64,000 bases of DNA from Colletes latitarsis (Eukaryota; Arthropoda; Insecta; Hymenoptera; Colletidae), in the NCBI RefSeq assembly GCF_051014445.1, contig NW_027488370.1, positions 13,020,001 through 13,084,000 on the forward strand, in the 5' to 3' direction. Both the position numbers and the translations under genes were made by a program. The notes under the pieces were generated by a model that saw only the letters and a list, made by a program, of their open reading frames with translations, had not been told where the DNA came from and searched no databases. Below are positions 34,721 to 50,232 of the stretch, one piece after another. How positions within the stretch are numbered: position 1 is the stretch's first letter; the number at the start of each line of letters is the position of its first letter.

Positions 34721-36380
34721 ACCTATCCCAAACCTAACTATGCGTTATCCTCTAAAATATTGATTAAAACCAGGTTTAATCGACTGTTTCAGTGTGGTAC
34801 CACATTACTACGTGATCCAAACCAGAAAAAACCCAGGATCCGTTCAACAAGTATGTGAAGAATGCGAAAGTATGAGTCTGAAGAGTGATAATCCCAGACC
34901 TAACCTAGACCTAACATGCGTTATCCTCTAAAATATTGATCCAAACCATGTTTAATGGACTGTTTCAGTGTGGTACCACACTACTACGTGATCCAATCCA
35001 GAGAAAACCCAGGATCTGTTCAACAAGTATGTGAAAAACGCGAAAGTATGAGCCTGATGCGGGCAAATCCCAGAACTATCCCAGACCTAACTTGCGTTGT
35101 CCTCTAAGATATTGATGGAAACCAGGTTTAATTAACTGTTTCAGTGTTGTACTTCATTACTACGTGATGCAATCCAGAAAAAGCCCAGGATCTAGCCATC
35201 AAGTATGAGAGATATGCGAAAGAACGAGCCTGATGAGAGCAAATCCCAGACCTAACCTAGACCTAACATGAATTATTCTCTAAAATATTGATCGAAACCA
35301 GGTTCAATCGACTGTTTCAGTGTGGTACCACATTACTATGTGATCCAAACCAGAAAATAACCCAGGATCTGTTCAACGAGTATGTGAAGTGTGCGAAAGT
35401 ATGAGTCTGGTGTGGTCAAATCCCAGACCTATCCCAAACCTAACTATGCGTTATCCTCTAAAATATTGATCAAATCCAGGTTTAATCGACTGTTTCAGTG
35501 TGGTACCACATTACTACGTGATCCAAACCAGAAAAAACCCAGGATCCGTTCAACAAGTATGTGAAGAATGCGAAAGTATGAGGCTGATGAGTGAAAATCC
35601 CAGGCCTAACCTAGACCTAAGATGCGTTATCCTCAAGTATATTGATCGAAACCTGGTTTAATCGACTGTTTCAGTGTGGTACCACATTACTATGTGATCC
35701 AAACCAGAAAATAACCCAGGATCTGTTCAACGAGTATGTGAAGTGTGCGAAAGTATGAGTCTGATGAGGTCAAATCCCGGACCAATCCCAGACTTAACTT
35801 GCGTTATCCCCTAAGATATTGATCGAAACCAGGTTTAATCGACTGTTTCAGTGTGGTACCACATTACTACGTGATCCAAACCAGAAAAAACCCAGGATCA
35901 GTTCAACAAGTATGAGAAGAATGCGAAAGTATGAGTCTGATGAGTGAAAATCCCAGGGCTAACCTAGACCTAACATGCGTTATCCTCTAAACAATTGATC
36001 CAAACCAGGTTTAATGGACTGTTTCAGTGTGGTACCACACTACTACGTGATACAAACCAGAAAAAACCCAGGATCTGTTCAACAAGTACGTGAAAAACGC
36101 GAAAGTATGAGCCTGATGAGGGCGAATCCCAGACCTATGCCAGACCTAACTTGTGTTATCCTCTAAAATATTGATCGAAACCAGGTTTAATTGACTGTTT
36201 CAGCGTGGTACCACATTACTACGTGATACAATCCAGAAACAGCCCAGGATCTAGCCATGAAGTATGAGAGATATGCGAAAGTATGAGCCTGCTGAGGGCA
36301 AATCCTAGACCTAACCCAAACATAACATGCGTTATCCTCTAAAATATTTATCAAGACCAGGATTAATTGAATGTTTCAGT
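34721..36380 (+). repeat. Block duplication, copy 2 (shift 2,821 bp)
   Basis: Counterpart of 31900-33560. The right end, near cataacatgcg, runs up to the start of the 3,000-bp tandem duplication. Confidence 0.8.
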
Positions 36381-36403
36381 GTGGTACCACATTACTACCT
36401 GAA

Positions 36404-39403
36404 CCAAACCAGAAAATAACCCAGGATCTGTTCAACGAGTATGTGAAGTGTGCGAAAGTATGAGTCTGATGAGGTCAAATCCGAGACCTATCCCAAACCT
36501 AACTATGCGTTATCCTCTAAAATATTGATCAAAACCAGGTTTAATCGACTGTTTCATTGTGGTACCACATTACTACGTGATCCAAACCAGAAAAAACCCA
36601 GGATCCGTTCAACAAGTATGTGAAGAATGCGAAAGTATGTGTCTGAAGAGTGAAAATCCCAGACCTAACCTAGACCTAACATGCGTTATCCTCTAAGATA
36701 TTGATCCAAACCATGTTTAATGGACTGTTTCAGTGTGGTACCACACTACTACGTGATCCAAACCAGAGAAAACCCAGGATCTGTTCAACAAGTATGTGAA
36801 AAACGCGAAAGTATGAGCCTCATGAGGGCAAATCCCAGACCTATCCCAGACCTAACTTGCGTTGTCCTCTAAGATATTGATGGAAACCAGGTTTAATTAA
36901 CTGTTTCAGTGTTGTACTTCATTACTACGTGATGCAATCCAGAAAAAGCCCAGGATCTAGCCATCAAGTGTGAGAAATATGCGAAAGAATGTGCCTGATG
37001 AGAGCAAATCCCAGACCTAACCTAGACCTAACATGAATTATTCTCTAAAATATTGATCGAAACCAGGTTTAATCGACTGTTTCAGTGTGGTACCACATTA
37101 CTATGTGATCCAAACCAGAAAATAACCCAGGATCTGTTCAACGAGTATGTGAAGTGTGCGAAAGTATGAGTCTGAAGAGGTCAAATCCCAGACCTATCCC
37201 AAACCTAACTAAGCGTTATCCTCTAAAATATTGATCGAAACCAGGTTTAATCGACTGTTTCAGTGTGGTACCACATTACTACGTGATCCAAACCAGAAAA
37301 AACCCAGGATCAGTTCAACAAGTATGAGAAGAATGCGAAAGTATGAGTCTGATGAGTGAAAATCCCAGGGCTAACCTAGACCTAACATGCGTTATCCTCT
37401 AAAATATTGATCCAAACCAGGATTAATGGACTGTTTCAGTGTGGTACCACACTACTACGTGATCCAAACCAGAGAAAACCCAGGATCTGTTCAACAAGTA
37501 TGTGAAAAACGCGAAAGTATGAGCCTCATGAGGGCAAATCCCAGACCTATTCCAGACATAACTTGCGTTGTCCTCTAAGATATTGATGGAAACCAGGTTT
37601 AATTAACTGTTTCAGTGTTGTACTTCATTACTACGTGATGCAATCCAGAAAAAGCCCAGGATCTAGCCATCAAGTGTGAGAAATATGCGAAAGAATGTGC
37701 CTGATGAGAGCAAATCCCAGACCTAACCTAGACCTAACATGAATTATTCTCTAAAATATTGATCGAAACCAGGTTTAATCGACTGTTTCAGTGTGGTACC
37801 ACATTACTATGTGATCCAAACCAGAAAATAACCCAGGATCTGTTCAACGAGTATGTGAAGTGTGCGAAAGTATGAGTCTGAAGAGGTCAAATCCCAGACC
37901 TATCCCAAACCTAACTAAGCGTTATCCTCTAAAATATTGATCGAAACCAGGTTTAATCGACTGTTTCAGTGTGGTACCACATTACTACGTGATCCAAACC
38001 AGAAAAAACCCAGGATCAGTTCAACAAGTATGAGAAGAATGCGAAAGTATGAGTCTGATGAGTGAAAATCCCAGGGCTAACCTAGACCTAACATGCGTTA
38101 TCCTCTAAAATATTGATCCAAACCAGGATTAATGGACTGTTTCAGTGTGGTACCACACTACTACGTGATCCAAACCAGAGAAAACCCAGGATCTGTTCAA
38201 CAAGTATGTGAAAAACGCGAAAGTATGAGCCTCATGAGGGCAAATCCCAGACCTATTCCAGACCTAACTTGCGTTGTCCTCTAAGATATTGATGGAAACC
38301 AGGTTTAATTAACTGTTTCAGTGTTGTACTTCATTACTACGTGATGCAATCCAGAAAAAGCCCAGGATCTAGCCATCAAGTGTGAGAAATATGCGAAAGA
38401 ATGTGCCTGATGAGAGCAAATCCCAGACCTAACCTAGACCTAACATGAATTATTCTCTAAAATATTGATCGAAACCAGGTTTAATCGACTGTTTCAGTGT
38501 GGTACCACATTACTATGTGATCCAAACCAGAAAATAACCCAGGATCTGTTCAACGAGTATGTGAAGTGTGCGAAAGTATGAGTCTGAAGAGGTCAAATCC
38601 CAGACCAATCCCAAACCTAACTAAGCGTTATCCTCTAAAATATTGATCGAAACCAGGTTTAATCGACTGTTTCAGTGTGGTACCACATTACTACGTGATC
38701 CAAACCAGAAAAAACCCAGGATCAGTTCAACAAGTATGAGAAGAATGCGAAAGTATGAGTCTGATGAGTGAAAATCCCAGGGCTAACCTAGACCTAACAT
38801 GCGTTATCCTCTAAAATATTGATCCAAACCAGGATTAATGGACTGTTTCAGTGTGGTACCACACTACTACGTGATACAAACCAGAAAAAACCCAGGATCT
38901 GTTCAACAAGTATGTGAAAAACGCGAAAGTATGAGCCTGATGAGGGCAAATCCTAGACCTAACCCAGACCTAACTTGCGTTGTCCTCTAAGATATTGATG
39001 GAAACCAGGTTTAATTAACTGTTTCAGTGTTGTACTTCATTACTACGTGATGCAATCCAGAAAAAGCCCAGGATCTAGCCATCAAGTATGAGAGATATGC
39101 GAAAGAACGAGCCTGATGAGAGCAAATCCCAGACCTAACCTAGACCTAACATGAATTATTCTCTAAAATATTGATCGAAACCAGGTTTAATCGACTGTTT
39201 CAGTGTGGTACCAGATTACTGCGTGATCCAAACCAGAAAAAACCCAGGATCAGTTCAACAAGTATGAGAAGAATGCGAAAGTATGAGGCTGATGAGTGAA
39301 AATCCCAGGCCTAACCTAGACCTAAGATGCGTTATCCTCAAGAATATTGATCGAAACCTGGTTTAATCGACTGTTTCTGTGTGGTACCACATTACTATGT
39401 GAT
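36404..39403 (+). repeat. 3,000-bp tandem duplication, unit 1
   Basis: Seventeen monomers followed directly by a second copy at 39404-42403. Reading the two line by line, I found one difference, at 38607 (a) against 41607 (t). Within the unit a four-monomer block of about 706 bp is itself repeated in tandem (the atgaattattctc box at 37033, 37739 and 38445). This is a higher-order repeat within a larger, very recent duplication. Confidence 0.9.
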
Positions 39404-42403
39404 CCAAACCAGAAAATAACCCAGGATCTGTTCAACGAGTATGTGAAGTGTGCGAAAGTATGAGTCTGATGAGGTCAAATCCGAGACCTATCCCAAACCT
39501 AACTATGCGTTATCCTCTAAAATATTGATCAAAACCAGGTTTAATCGACTGTTTCATTGTGGTACCACATTACTACGTGATCCAAACCAGAAAAAACCCA
39601 GGATCCGTTCAACAAGTATGTGAAGAATGCGAAAGTATGTGTCTGAAGAGTGAAAATCCCAGACCTAACCTAGACCTAACATGCGTTATCCTCTAAGATA
39701 TTGATCCAAACCATGTTTAATGGACTGTTTCAGTGTGGTACCACACTACTACGTGATCCAAACCAGAGAAAACCCAGGATCTGTTCAACAAGTATGTGAA
39801 AAACGCGAAAGTATGAGCCTCATGAGGGCAAATCCCAGACCTATCCCAGACCTAACTTGCGTTGTCCTCTAAGATATTGATGGAAACCAGGTTTAATTAA
39901 CTGTTTCAGTGTTGTACTTCATTACTACGTGATGCAATCCAGAAAAAGCCCAGGATCTAGCCATCAAGTGTGAGAAATATGCGAAAGAATGTGCCTGATG
40001 AGAGCAAATCCCAGACCTAACCTAGACCTAACATGAATTATTCTCTAAAATATTGATCGAAACCAGGTTTAATCGACTGTTTCAGTGTGGTACCACATTA
40101 CTATGTGATCCAAACCAGAAAATAACCCAGGATCTGTTCAACGAGTATGTGAAGTGTGCGAAAGTATGAGTCTGAAGAGGTCAAATCCCAGACCTATCCC
40201 AAACCTAACTAAGCGTTATCCTCTAAAATATTGATCGAAACCAGGTTTAATCGACTGTTTCAGTGTGGTACCACATTACTACGTGATCCAAACCAGAAAA
40301 AACCCAGGATCAGTTCAACAAGTATGAGAAGAATGCGAAAGTATGAGTCTGATGAGTGAAAATCCCAGGGCTAACCTAGACCTAACATGCGTTATCCTCT
40401 AAAATATTGATCCAAACCAGGATTAATGGACTGTTTCAGTGTGGTACCACACTACTACGTGATCCAAACCAGAGAAAACCCAGGATCTGTTCAACAAGTA
40501 TGTGAAAAACGCGAAAGTATGAGCCTCATGAGGGCAAATCCCAGACCTATTCCAGACATAACTTGCGTTGTCCTCTAAGATATTGATGGAAACCAGGTTT
40601 AATTAACTGTTTCAGTGTTGTACTTCATTACTACGTGATGCAATCCAGAAAAAGCCCAGGATCTAGCCATCAAGTGTGAGAAATATGCGAAAGAATGTGC
40701 CTGATGAGAGCAAATCCCAGACCTAACCTAGACCTAACATGAATTATTCTCTAAAATATTGATCGAAACCAGGTTTAATCGACTGTTTCAGTGTGGTACC
40801 ACATTACTATGTGATCCAAACCAGAAAATAACCCAGGATCTGTTCAACGAGTATGTGAAGTGTGCGAAAGTATGAGTCTGAAGAGGTCAAATCCCAGACC
40901 TATCCCAAACCTAACTAAGCGTTATCCTCTAAAATATTGATCGAAACCAGGTTTAATCGACTGTTTCAGTGTGGTACCACATTACTACGTGATCCAAACC
41001 AGAAAAAACCCAGGATCAGTTCAACAAGTATGAGAAGAATGCGAAAGTATGAGTCTGATGAGTGAAAATCCCAGGGCTAACCTAGACCTAACATGCGTTA
41101 TCCTCTAAAATATTGATCCAAACCAGGATTAATGGACTGTTTCAGTGTGGTACCACACTACTACGTGATCCAAACCAGAGAAAACCCAGGATCTGTTCAA
41201 CAAGTATGTGAAAAACGCGAAAGTATGAGCCTCATGAGGGCAAATCCCAGACCTATTCCAGACCTAACTTGCGTTGTCCTCTAAGATATTGATGGAAACC
41301 AGGTTTAATTAACTGTTTCAGTGTTGTACTTCATTACTACGTGATGCAATCCAGAAAAAGCCCAGGATCTAGCCATCAAGTGTGAGAAATATGCGAAAGA
41401 ATGTGCCTGATGAGAGCAAATCCCAGACCTAACCTAGACCTAACATGAATTATTCTCTAAAATATTGATCGAAACCAGGTTTAATCGACTGTTTCAGTGT
41501 GGTACCACATTACTATGTGATCCAAACCAGAAAATAACCCAGGATCTGTTCAACGAGTATGTGAAGTGTGCGAAAGTATGAGTCTGAAGAGGTCAAATCC
41601 CAGACCTATCCCAAACCTAACTAAGCGTTATCCTCTAAAATATTGATCGAAACCAGGTTTAATCGACTGTTTCAGTGTGGTACCACATTACTACGTGATC
41701 CAAACCAGAAAAAACCCAGGATCAGTTCAACAAGTATGAGAAGAATGCGAAAGTATGAGTCTGATGAGTGAAAATCCCAGGGCTAACCTAGACCTAACAT
41801 GCGTTATCCTCTAAAATATTGATCCAAACCAGGATTAATGGACTGTTTCAGTGTGGTACCACACTACTACGTGATACAAACCAGAAAAAACCCAGGATCT
41901 GTTCAACAAGTATGTGAAAAACGCGAAAGTATGAGCCTGATGAGGGCAAATCCTAGACCTAACCCAGACCTAACTTGCGTTGTCCTCTAAGATATTGATG
42001 GAAACCAGGTTTAATTAACTGTTTCAGTGTTGTACTTCATTACTACGTGATGCAATCCAGAAAAAGCCCAGGATCTAGCCATCAAGTATGAGAGATATGC
42101 GAAAGAACGAGCCTGATGAGAGCAAATCCCAGACCTAACCTAGACCTAACATGAATTATTCTCTAAAATATTGATCGAAACCAGGTTTAATCGACTGTTT
42201 CAGTGTGGTACCAGATTACTGCGTGATCCAAACCAGAAAAAACCCAGGATCAGTTCAACAAGTATGAGAAGAATGCGAAAGTATGAGGCTGATGAGTGAA
42301 AATCCCAGGCCTAACCTAGACCTAAGATGCGTTATCCTCAAGAATATTGATCGAAACCTGGTTTAATCGACTGTTTCTGTGTGGTACCACATTACTATGT
42401 GAT
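39404..42403 (+). repeat. 3,000-bp tandem duplication, unit 2
   Basis: Second copy of 36404-39403. Identity continues a little beyond the unit until 42483 and 42530, where it leaves the pattern (cccagacct for ccgagacct, then gattaaaacc for gatcaaaacc). Confidence 0.9.
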
Positions 42404-44999
42404 CCAAACCAGAAAATAACCCAGGATCTGTTCAACGAGTATGTGAAGTGTGCGAAAGTATGAGTCTGATGAGGTCAAATCCCAGACCTATCCCAAACCT
42501 AACTATGCGTTATCCTCTAAAATATTGATTAAAACCAGGTTTAATCGACTGTTTCAGTGTGGTACCACATTACTACGTGATCCAAACCAGAAAAAACCCA
42601 GGATCCGTTCAACAAGTATGTGAAGAATGCGAAAGTATGAGTCTGAAGAGTGAAAATCCCAGGGCTAACCTAGACCTAACATGCGTTATCCTCTAAAATA
42701 TTGATCCAAACCAGGTTTAATGGACTGTTTCCGTGTGGTACCACACTACTACGTGATACAAACCAGAAAAAACCCAGGATCTGTTCAACAAGTATGTGAA
42801 AAACGCGAAAGAATGAGCCTGATGAGGGCGAATCCCAGACCTATGCCAGACCTAACTTGCGTTGTCCTCTAAGATATTGATGGAAACCAGGTTTAATTAA
42901 CTGTTTCAGTGTTGTACTTCATTACTACGTGATGCAATCCAGAAAAAGCCCAGGATCTAGCCATCAAGTATGAGAGATATGCGAAAGAACGAGCCTGATG
43001 AGAGCAAATCCCAGACCTAACCTAGACCTAACATGAATTATTCTCTAAAATATTGATCGAAACCAGGTTCAATCGACTGTTTCAGTGTGGTACCACATTA
43101 CTATGTGATCCAAACCAGAAAATAACCCAGGATCTGTTCAACGAGTATGTGAAGTGTGCGAAGGTATGAGTCTGGTGTGGTCAAATCCCAGACCTATCCC
43201 AAACCTAACTATGCGTTATCCTCTAAAATATTGATCAAATCCAGGTTTAATCGACTGTTTCAGTGTGGTACCACATTACTACGTGATCCAAACCAGAAAA
43301 AACCCAGGATCCGTTCAACAAGTATGTGAAGAATGCGAAAGTATGAGGCTGATGAGTGAAAATCCCAGGCCTAACCTAGACCTAAGATGCGTTATCCTCA
43401 AGTATATTGATCGAAACCTGGTTTAATCGACTGTTTCAGTGTGGTACCACATTACTATGTGATCCAAACCAGAAAATAACCCAGGATCTGGTCAACGAGT
43501 ATGTGAAGTGTGCGAAAGTATGAGTCTGATGAGGTCAAATCCCGGACCAATCCCAGACTTAACTTGCGTTATCCCCTAAGATATTGATCGAAACCAGGTT
43601 TAATCGACTGTTTCAGTGTGGTACCACATTACTACGTGATCCAAACCAGAAAAAACCCAGGATCAGTTCAACAAGTATGAGAAGAATGCGAAAGTATGAG
43701 TCTGATGAGTGAAAATCCCAGGGCTAACCTAGACCTAACATGCGTTATCCTCTAAAATATTGATCCAAACCAGGATTAATGGACTGTTTCAGTGTGGTAC
43801 CACACTACTACGTGATACAAACCAGAAAAAACCCAGGATCTGTTCAACAAGTATGTGAAAAACGCGAAAGTATGAGCCTGATGAGGGCAAATCCTAGACC
43901 TAACCCAGACCTAACTTGCGTTGTCCTCTAAGATATTGATGGAAACCAGGTTTAATTAACTGTTTCAGTGTTGTACTTCATTACTACGTGATGCAATCCA
44001 GAAAAAGCCCAGGATCTAGCCATCAAGTATGAGAGATATGCGAAAGAACGAGCCTGATGAGAGCAAATCCCAGACCTAACCTAGACCTAACATGAATTAT
44101 TCTCTAAAATATTGATCGAAACCAGGTTTAATCGACTGTTTCAGTGTGGTACCAGATTACTGCGTGATCCAAACCAGAAAAAACCCAGGATCAGTTCAAC
44201 AAGTATGTGAAGAATGCGAAAGTATGAGTCTGAAGAGTGAAAATCCCAGGGCTAACCTAGACCTAACATGCGTTATCCTCAAGAATATTGATCGAAACCT
44301 GGTTTAATCGACTGTTTCTGTGTGGTACCACATTACTATGTGATCCAAACCAGAAAATAACCCAGGATCTGTTCAACGAGTATGTGAAGTGTGCGAAAGT
44401 ATGAGTCTGATGAGGTCAAATCCCAGACCTATCCCAAACCTAACTATGCGTTATCCTCTAAAATATTGATTAAAACCAGGTTTAATCGACTGTTTCAGTG
44501 TGGTACCACATTACTACGTGATCCAAACCAGAAAAAACCCAGGATCCGTTCAACAAGTATGTGAAGAATGCGAAAGTATGAGTCTGAAGAGTGAAAATCC
44601 CAGGGCTAACCTAGACCTAACATGCGTTATCCTCTAAAATATTGATCCAAACCAGGTTTAATGGACTGTTTCCGTGTGGTACCACACTACTACGTGATAC
44701 AAACCAGAAAAAACCCAGGATCTGTTCAACAAGTATGTGAAAAACGCGAAAGAATGAGCCTGATGAGGGCGAATCCCAGACCTATGCCAGACCTAACATG
44801 CGTTGTCCTCTAAGATATTGATGGAAACCAGGTTTAATTAACTGTTTCAGTGTTGTACTTCATTACTACGTGATGCAATCCAGAAAAAGCCCAGGATCTA
44901 GCCATCAAGTATGAGAGATATGCGAAAGAACGAGCCTGATGAGAGCAAATCCCAGACCTAACCTAGACCTAACATGAATTATTCTCTAAAATATTGATC

Positions 45000-46530
45000 G
45001 AAACCAGGTTTAATCGACTGTTTCAGTGTGGTACCACATTACTATGTGATCCAAACCTGAAAATAACCCAGGATCTGTTCAACGAGTATGTGAAGTGTGC
45101 GAAAGTATGAGTCTGATGAGGTCAAATCCCAGACCTATCCCAAACCTAGCTATGCGTTATCCTCTAAATTATTGATCAAAACCAGGTTTAATCGACTGTT
45201 TCAGTGTGGTACCACATTACTACGTGATCCAAACCAGAAAAAACCCAGGATCCGTTCAACAAGTATGTGAAGAATGCGAAAGTATGAGGCTGATGAGTGA
45301 AAATCCCAGGCCTAACCTAGACCTAACATGCGTTATCCTCAAAAATATTGATCGAAATCTGGTTTAATCGACTGTTTCAGTGTGGTACCACATTACTATG
45401 TGATCCAAACCAGAAAATAACCCAGGATCTGGTCAACGAGTATGTGAAGTGTGCGAAAGTATGAGTCTGATGAGGTCAAATCCCAGACCAATCCCAGACT
45501 TAACTTGCGTTGTCCCCTAAGGTATTGATCGAAACCAGGTTTAATCGACTGTTTCAGTGTGGTACCACATTACTACGTGATCCAAACCAGAAAAACCCCA
45601 GGATCCGTTCAACAAGTATGAGAAGAAAGCGAAAGTATGAGTCTGATGAGTGAAAATCCCAGGGCTAACCTAGACCTAACATGCGTTATCCTCTAAACAA
45701 TTGATCCAAACCAGGTTTAATGGACTGTTTCAGTGTGGTACCACACTACTACGTGATACAAACCAGAAAAAACCCAGGATCTGTTCAACAAGTATGTGAA
45801 AAACGCGAAAGTATGAGCCTGATGAGGGCGAATCCCAGACTTATGCCAGACCTAACTTGCGTTATCCTCTAAAATATTGATCGAAACCAGGTTTAATTGA
45901 CTGTTTCAGCGTGGTACCACATTACTACGTGATACAAACCAGAAACAGCCCAGGATCTAGCCATGAAGTATGAGAAATATGCGAAAGTATGAGCCTGCTG
46001 AAGGCAAATCCTAGACCTAACCCAAACCTAACATGCGTTATCCTCTAAAAAATTTATCAAGACCAGGTTTAATTGAATGTTTCAGTGTGGTACCACATTA
46101 TTACCTGAACCAAACCAGAAAAACCCCAGGATCCGTTCAACAACTATGTGAAGTATGCGAAAGTATGAGTCTCATGAGCGAAAATCCCAGACCTAACCTA
46201 GACCTAACATGCGTTATCCTCTAAAATATTGATCCAAACCAGGTTTAATGGACTGTTTCAGTGTGGTACCACACTACTACGTGATCCAAACCAGAAAAAA
46301 CCCAGGATCTGTTCAACAAGTATGTGAAAAACGCGAAAGTATGAGCCTGATGAGGGCGAATCCCAGACCTATGCCAGACCTAACTTGCGTTATCCTCTAA
46401 AATATTGATCGAAACCAGGTTTAATTGACTGTTTCAGCGTGGTACCACATTACTACGTGATACAAACCAGAAACTGCCCAGGATCTAGCCATGAAGTATG
46501 AGAGATATGCGAAAGTATGAGCCTGCTGAG
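45000..46530 (+). repeat. Block duplication, copy 1 (shift 3,702 bp)
   Basis: About 1.53 kb matching 48702-50232 at a constant shift of 3,702 bp (21 monomers), with scattered differences (agaagaaagcg against agaagaatgcg; aaaaaatttatc against aaaatatttatc). It is older than the 3,000-bp duplication, judging by the number of differences. Confidence 0.8.
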
Positions 46531-48701
46531 GGCAAATCCTAGACCTAACCCAAACCTAACATGCGTTATCCTCTAAAATATTTATCAAGACCAGGTTTAA
46601 TTGAATGTTTCAGTGTGGTACCACATTACTACCTGAACCAAACCAGAAAATAACCCAGGATCTGTTCAACGAGTATGTGAAGTGTGCGAAAGTATGAGTC
46701 TGATGAGGTCAAATCCCAGACCTATCCCAAACCTAACTATGCGTTATCCTCTAAAATATTGATCAAAACCAGGTTTAATCGACTGTTTCATTGTGGTACC
46801 ACATTACTACGTGATCCAAACCAGAAAAAACCCAGGATCCGTTCAACAAGTATGTGAAGAATGCGAAAGTATGAGTCTGAAGAGTGAAAATCCCAGACCT
46901 AACCTAGACCTAACATGCGTTATCCTCTAAGATATTGATCCAAACCATGTTTAATGGACTGTTTCAGTGTGGTACCACACTACTACGTGATCCAAACCAG
47001 AGAAAACCCAGGATCTGTTCAACAAGTATGTGAAAAACGCGAAAGTATGAGCCTGATGAGGGCAAATCCCAGACCTATCCCAGACCTAACTTGCGTTGTC
47101 CTCTAAGATATTGATGGAAACCAGGTTTAATTAACTGTTTCAGTGTTGTACTTCATTACTACGTGATGCAATCCAGAAAAAGCCCAGGATCTAGCCATCA
47201 AGTGTGAGAAATATGCGAAAGAATGTGCCTGATGAGAGCAAATCCCAGACCTAACCTAGACCTAACATGAATTATTCTCTAAAATATTGATCGAAACCAG
47301 GTTTAATCGACTGTTTCAGTGTGGTACCACATTACTATGTGATCCAATCCAGAAAATAACCCAGGATCTGTTCAACGAGTATGTGAAGTGTGCGAAAGTA
47401 TGAGTCTGATGAGGTCAAATCCCAGACCTATCCCAAACCTAACTAAGCGTTATCCTCTAAAATATTGATCGAAACCAGGTTTAATCGACTGTTTCAGTGT
47501 GGTACCAGATTACTGCGTGATCCAAACCAGAAAAAACCCAGGATCAGTTCAACAAGTGTGAGAAGAATGCGAAAGTATCAGTCTGATGAGTGAAAATCCC
47601 AGGGCTAACCTAGACCTAACATGCGTTATCCTCTAAACAATTGATCCAAACCAGGTTTAATGGACTGTTTCAGTGTGGTATCACACTACTACGTGATACA
47701 AACCACAAAAAACCCAGGATCTGTTCAACAAGTATGTGAAAAACCCGAAAGTATGAGCCTGATGAGGGCGAATCCCAGACCTATGCCAGACCTAACTTGC
47801 GTTGTCCTCTAAGATATTGATGGAAACCAGGTTTAATTGACTGTTTCAGTGTTGTACTTCATTACTACGTGATGCAATCCAGAAAAAGCCCAGGATCTAG
47901 CCATCAAGTGTGAGAAATATGCGAAAGAATGTGCCTGATGAGAGCAAATCCCAGACCTAACCTAGACCTAACATGAATTATTCTCTAAAATATTGATCGA
48001 AACCAGGTTTAATTGACTGTTTCAGTGTTGTACTTCATTGCTACGTGATACAATCCAGAAAAAGCCCAGGATCTAGCCATCAAATATGAGAAATATGCGA
48101 AAGAATGTGCCTGATGAGAGCAAATCCCAGACCTAACCTAGACCTAACATGAATTATTCTCTAAAATATTGATCGAAACCAGGTTTAACTGAATGTTTCA
48201 GTGTAGTATCACACTACTACGTGACCCAAACCAGAAGAAACCCGGGATCAGTCCAACAAGTATGTGAAGAATGCGAGAGTATGAGTCTGATGAGTGAAAA
48301 TCCCAGGGCTAACCTAGACCTAACATGCGTTATCCTCTAAACAATTGATCCAAACCAGGTTTAATGGACTGTTTCAGTGTGGTACCACACTACTACGTGA
48401 TACAAGCCAGAAAAAACCCAGGATCTGTTCAACAAGTATGTGAAAAACGCGAAAGTATGAGCCTGATGAGGGCAAATTCCAGACCTATCGCAGACCTAAC
48501 TTGCGTTGTCCTCTAAGATATTGATGGAAACCAGGTTTAATTGACTGTTTCAGTGTTGTACTTCATTACTACGTGATGCAATCCAGAAAAAGCCCAGGAT
48601 CTAGCCATGAAGTATGAGAAATATGCGAAAGAACGAGCCTGATGAGAGCAAATCCCAGACCTAACCTAGACCTAACATGAATTATTCTCTAAAATATTGA
48701 T

Positions 48702-50232
48702 CGAAACCAGGTTTAATCGACTGTTTCAGTGTGGTACCACATTACTATGTGATCCAAAGCAGAAAATAACCCAGGATCTGTTCAACGAGTATGTGAAGTG
48801 TGCGAAAGTATGAGTCTGATGAGGTCAAATCCCAGACCTATCCCAAACCTAGCTATGCGTTATCCTCTAAATTATTGATCAAAACCAGGTTTAATCGACT
48901 GTTTCAGTGTGGTACCACATTACTACGTGATCCAAACCAGAAAAAACCCAGGATCCGTTCAACAAGTATGTGAAGAATGCGAAAGTATGAGGCTGATGAG
49001 TGAAAATCCCAGGCCTAACCTAGACCTAACATGCGTTATCCTCAAAAATATTGATCGAAATCTGGTTTAATCGACTGTTTCAGTGTGGTACCACATTACT
49101 ATGTGATCCCAACCAGAAAATAACCCAGGATCTGTTCAACGAGTATGTGAAGTGTGCGAAAGTATGAGTCTGATGAGGTCAAATCCCAGACCAATCCCAG
49201 ACTTAACTTGCGTTATCCCCTAAGGTATTGATCGAAACCAGGTTTAATCGACTGTTTCAGTGTGGTACCACATTACTACGTGATCCAAACCAGAAAAACC
49301 CCAGGATCCGTTCAACAAGTATGAGAAGAATGCGAAAGTATGAGTCTGATGAGTGAAAATCCCAGGGCTAACCTAGACCTAACATGCGTTATCCTCTAAA
49401 CAATTGATCCAAACCAGGTTTAATGGACTGTTTCAGTGTGGTACCACACTACTACGTGATACAAACCAAAAAAACCCAGGATCTGTTCAACAAGTATGTG
49501 AAAAACGCGAAAGTATGAGCCTGATGAGGGCGAATCCCAGACTTATGCCAGACCTAACTTGCGTTATCCTCTAAAATATTGATCGAAACCAGGTTTAATT
49601 GACTGTTTCAGCGTGGTACCACATTACTACGTGATACAAACCAGAAACAGCCCAGGATCTAGCCATGAAGTATGAGAAATATGCGAAAGTATGAGCCTGC
49701 TGAAGGCAAATCCTAGACCTAACCCAAACCTAACATGCGTTATCCTCTAAAATATTTATCAAGACCAGGTTTAATTGAATGTTTCAGTGTGGTACCACAT
49801 TACTACCTGAACCAAACCAGAAAAAACCCAGGATCCGTTCAACAACTATGTGAAGTATGCGAAAGTATGAGTCTCATGAGCGAAAATCCCAGACCTAACC
49901 TAGACCTAACATGCGTTATCCTCTAAAATATTGATCCAAACCAGGTTTAATGGACTGTTTCAGTGTGGTACCACACTACTACGTGATCCAAACCAGAAAA
50001 AACCCAGGATCTGTTCAACAAGTATGTGAAAAACGCGAAAGTATGAGCCTGATGAGGGCGAATCCCAGACCTATGCCAGACCTAACTTGCGTTATCATCT
50101 AAAATATTGATCGAAACCAGGTTTAATTGACTGTTTCAGCGTGGTACCACATTACTACGTGATACAAACCAGAAACTGCCCAGGATCTAGCCATGAAGTA
50201 TGAGAAATATGCGAAAGTATGAGCCTGCTGAG
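48702..50232 (+). repeat. Block duplication, copy 2 (shift 3,702 bp)
   Basis: Counterpart of 45000-46530. The copies diverge after gcctgctgag, where this one continues gtcaaatccc and the other ggcaaatcct. Confidence 0.8.
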
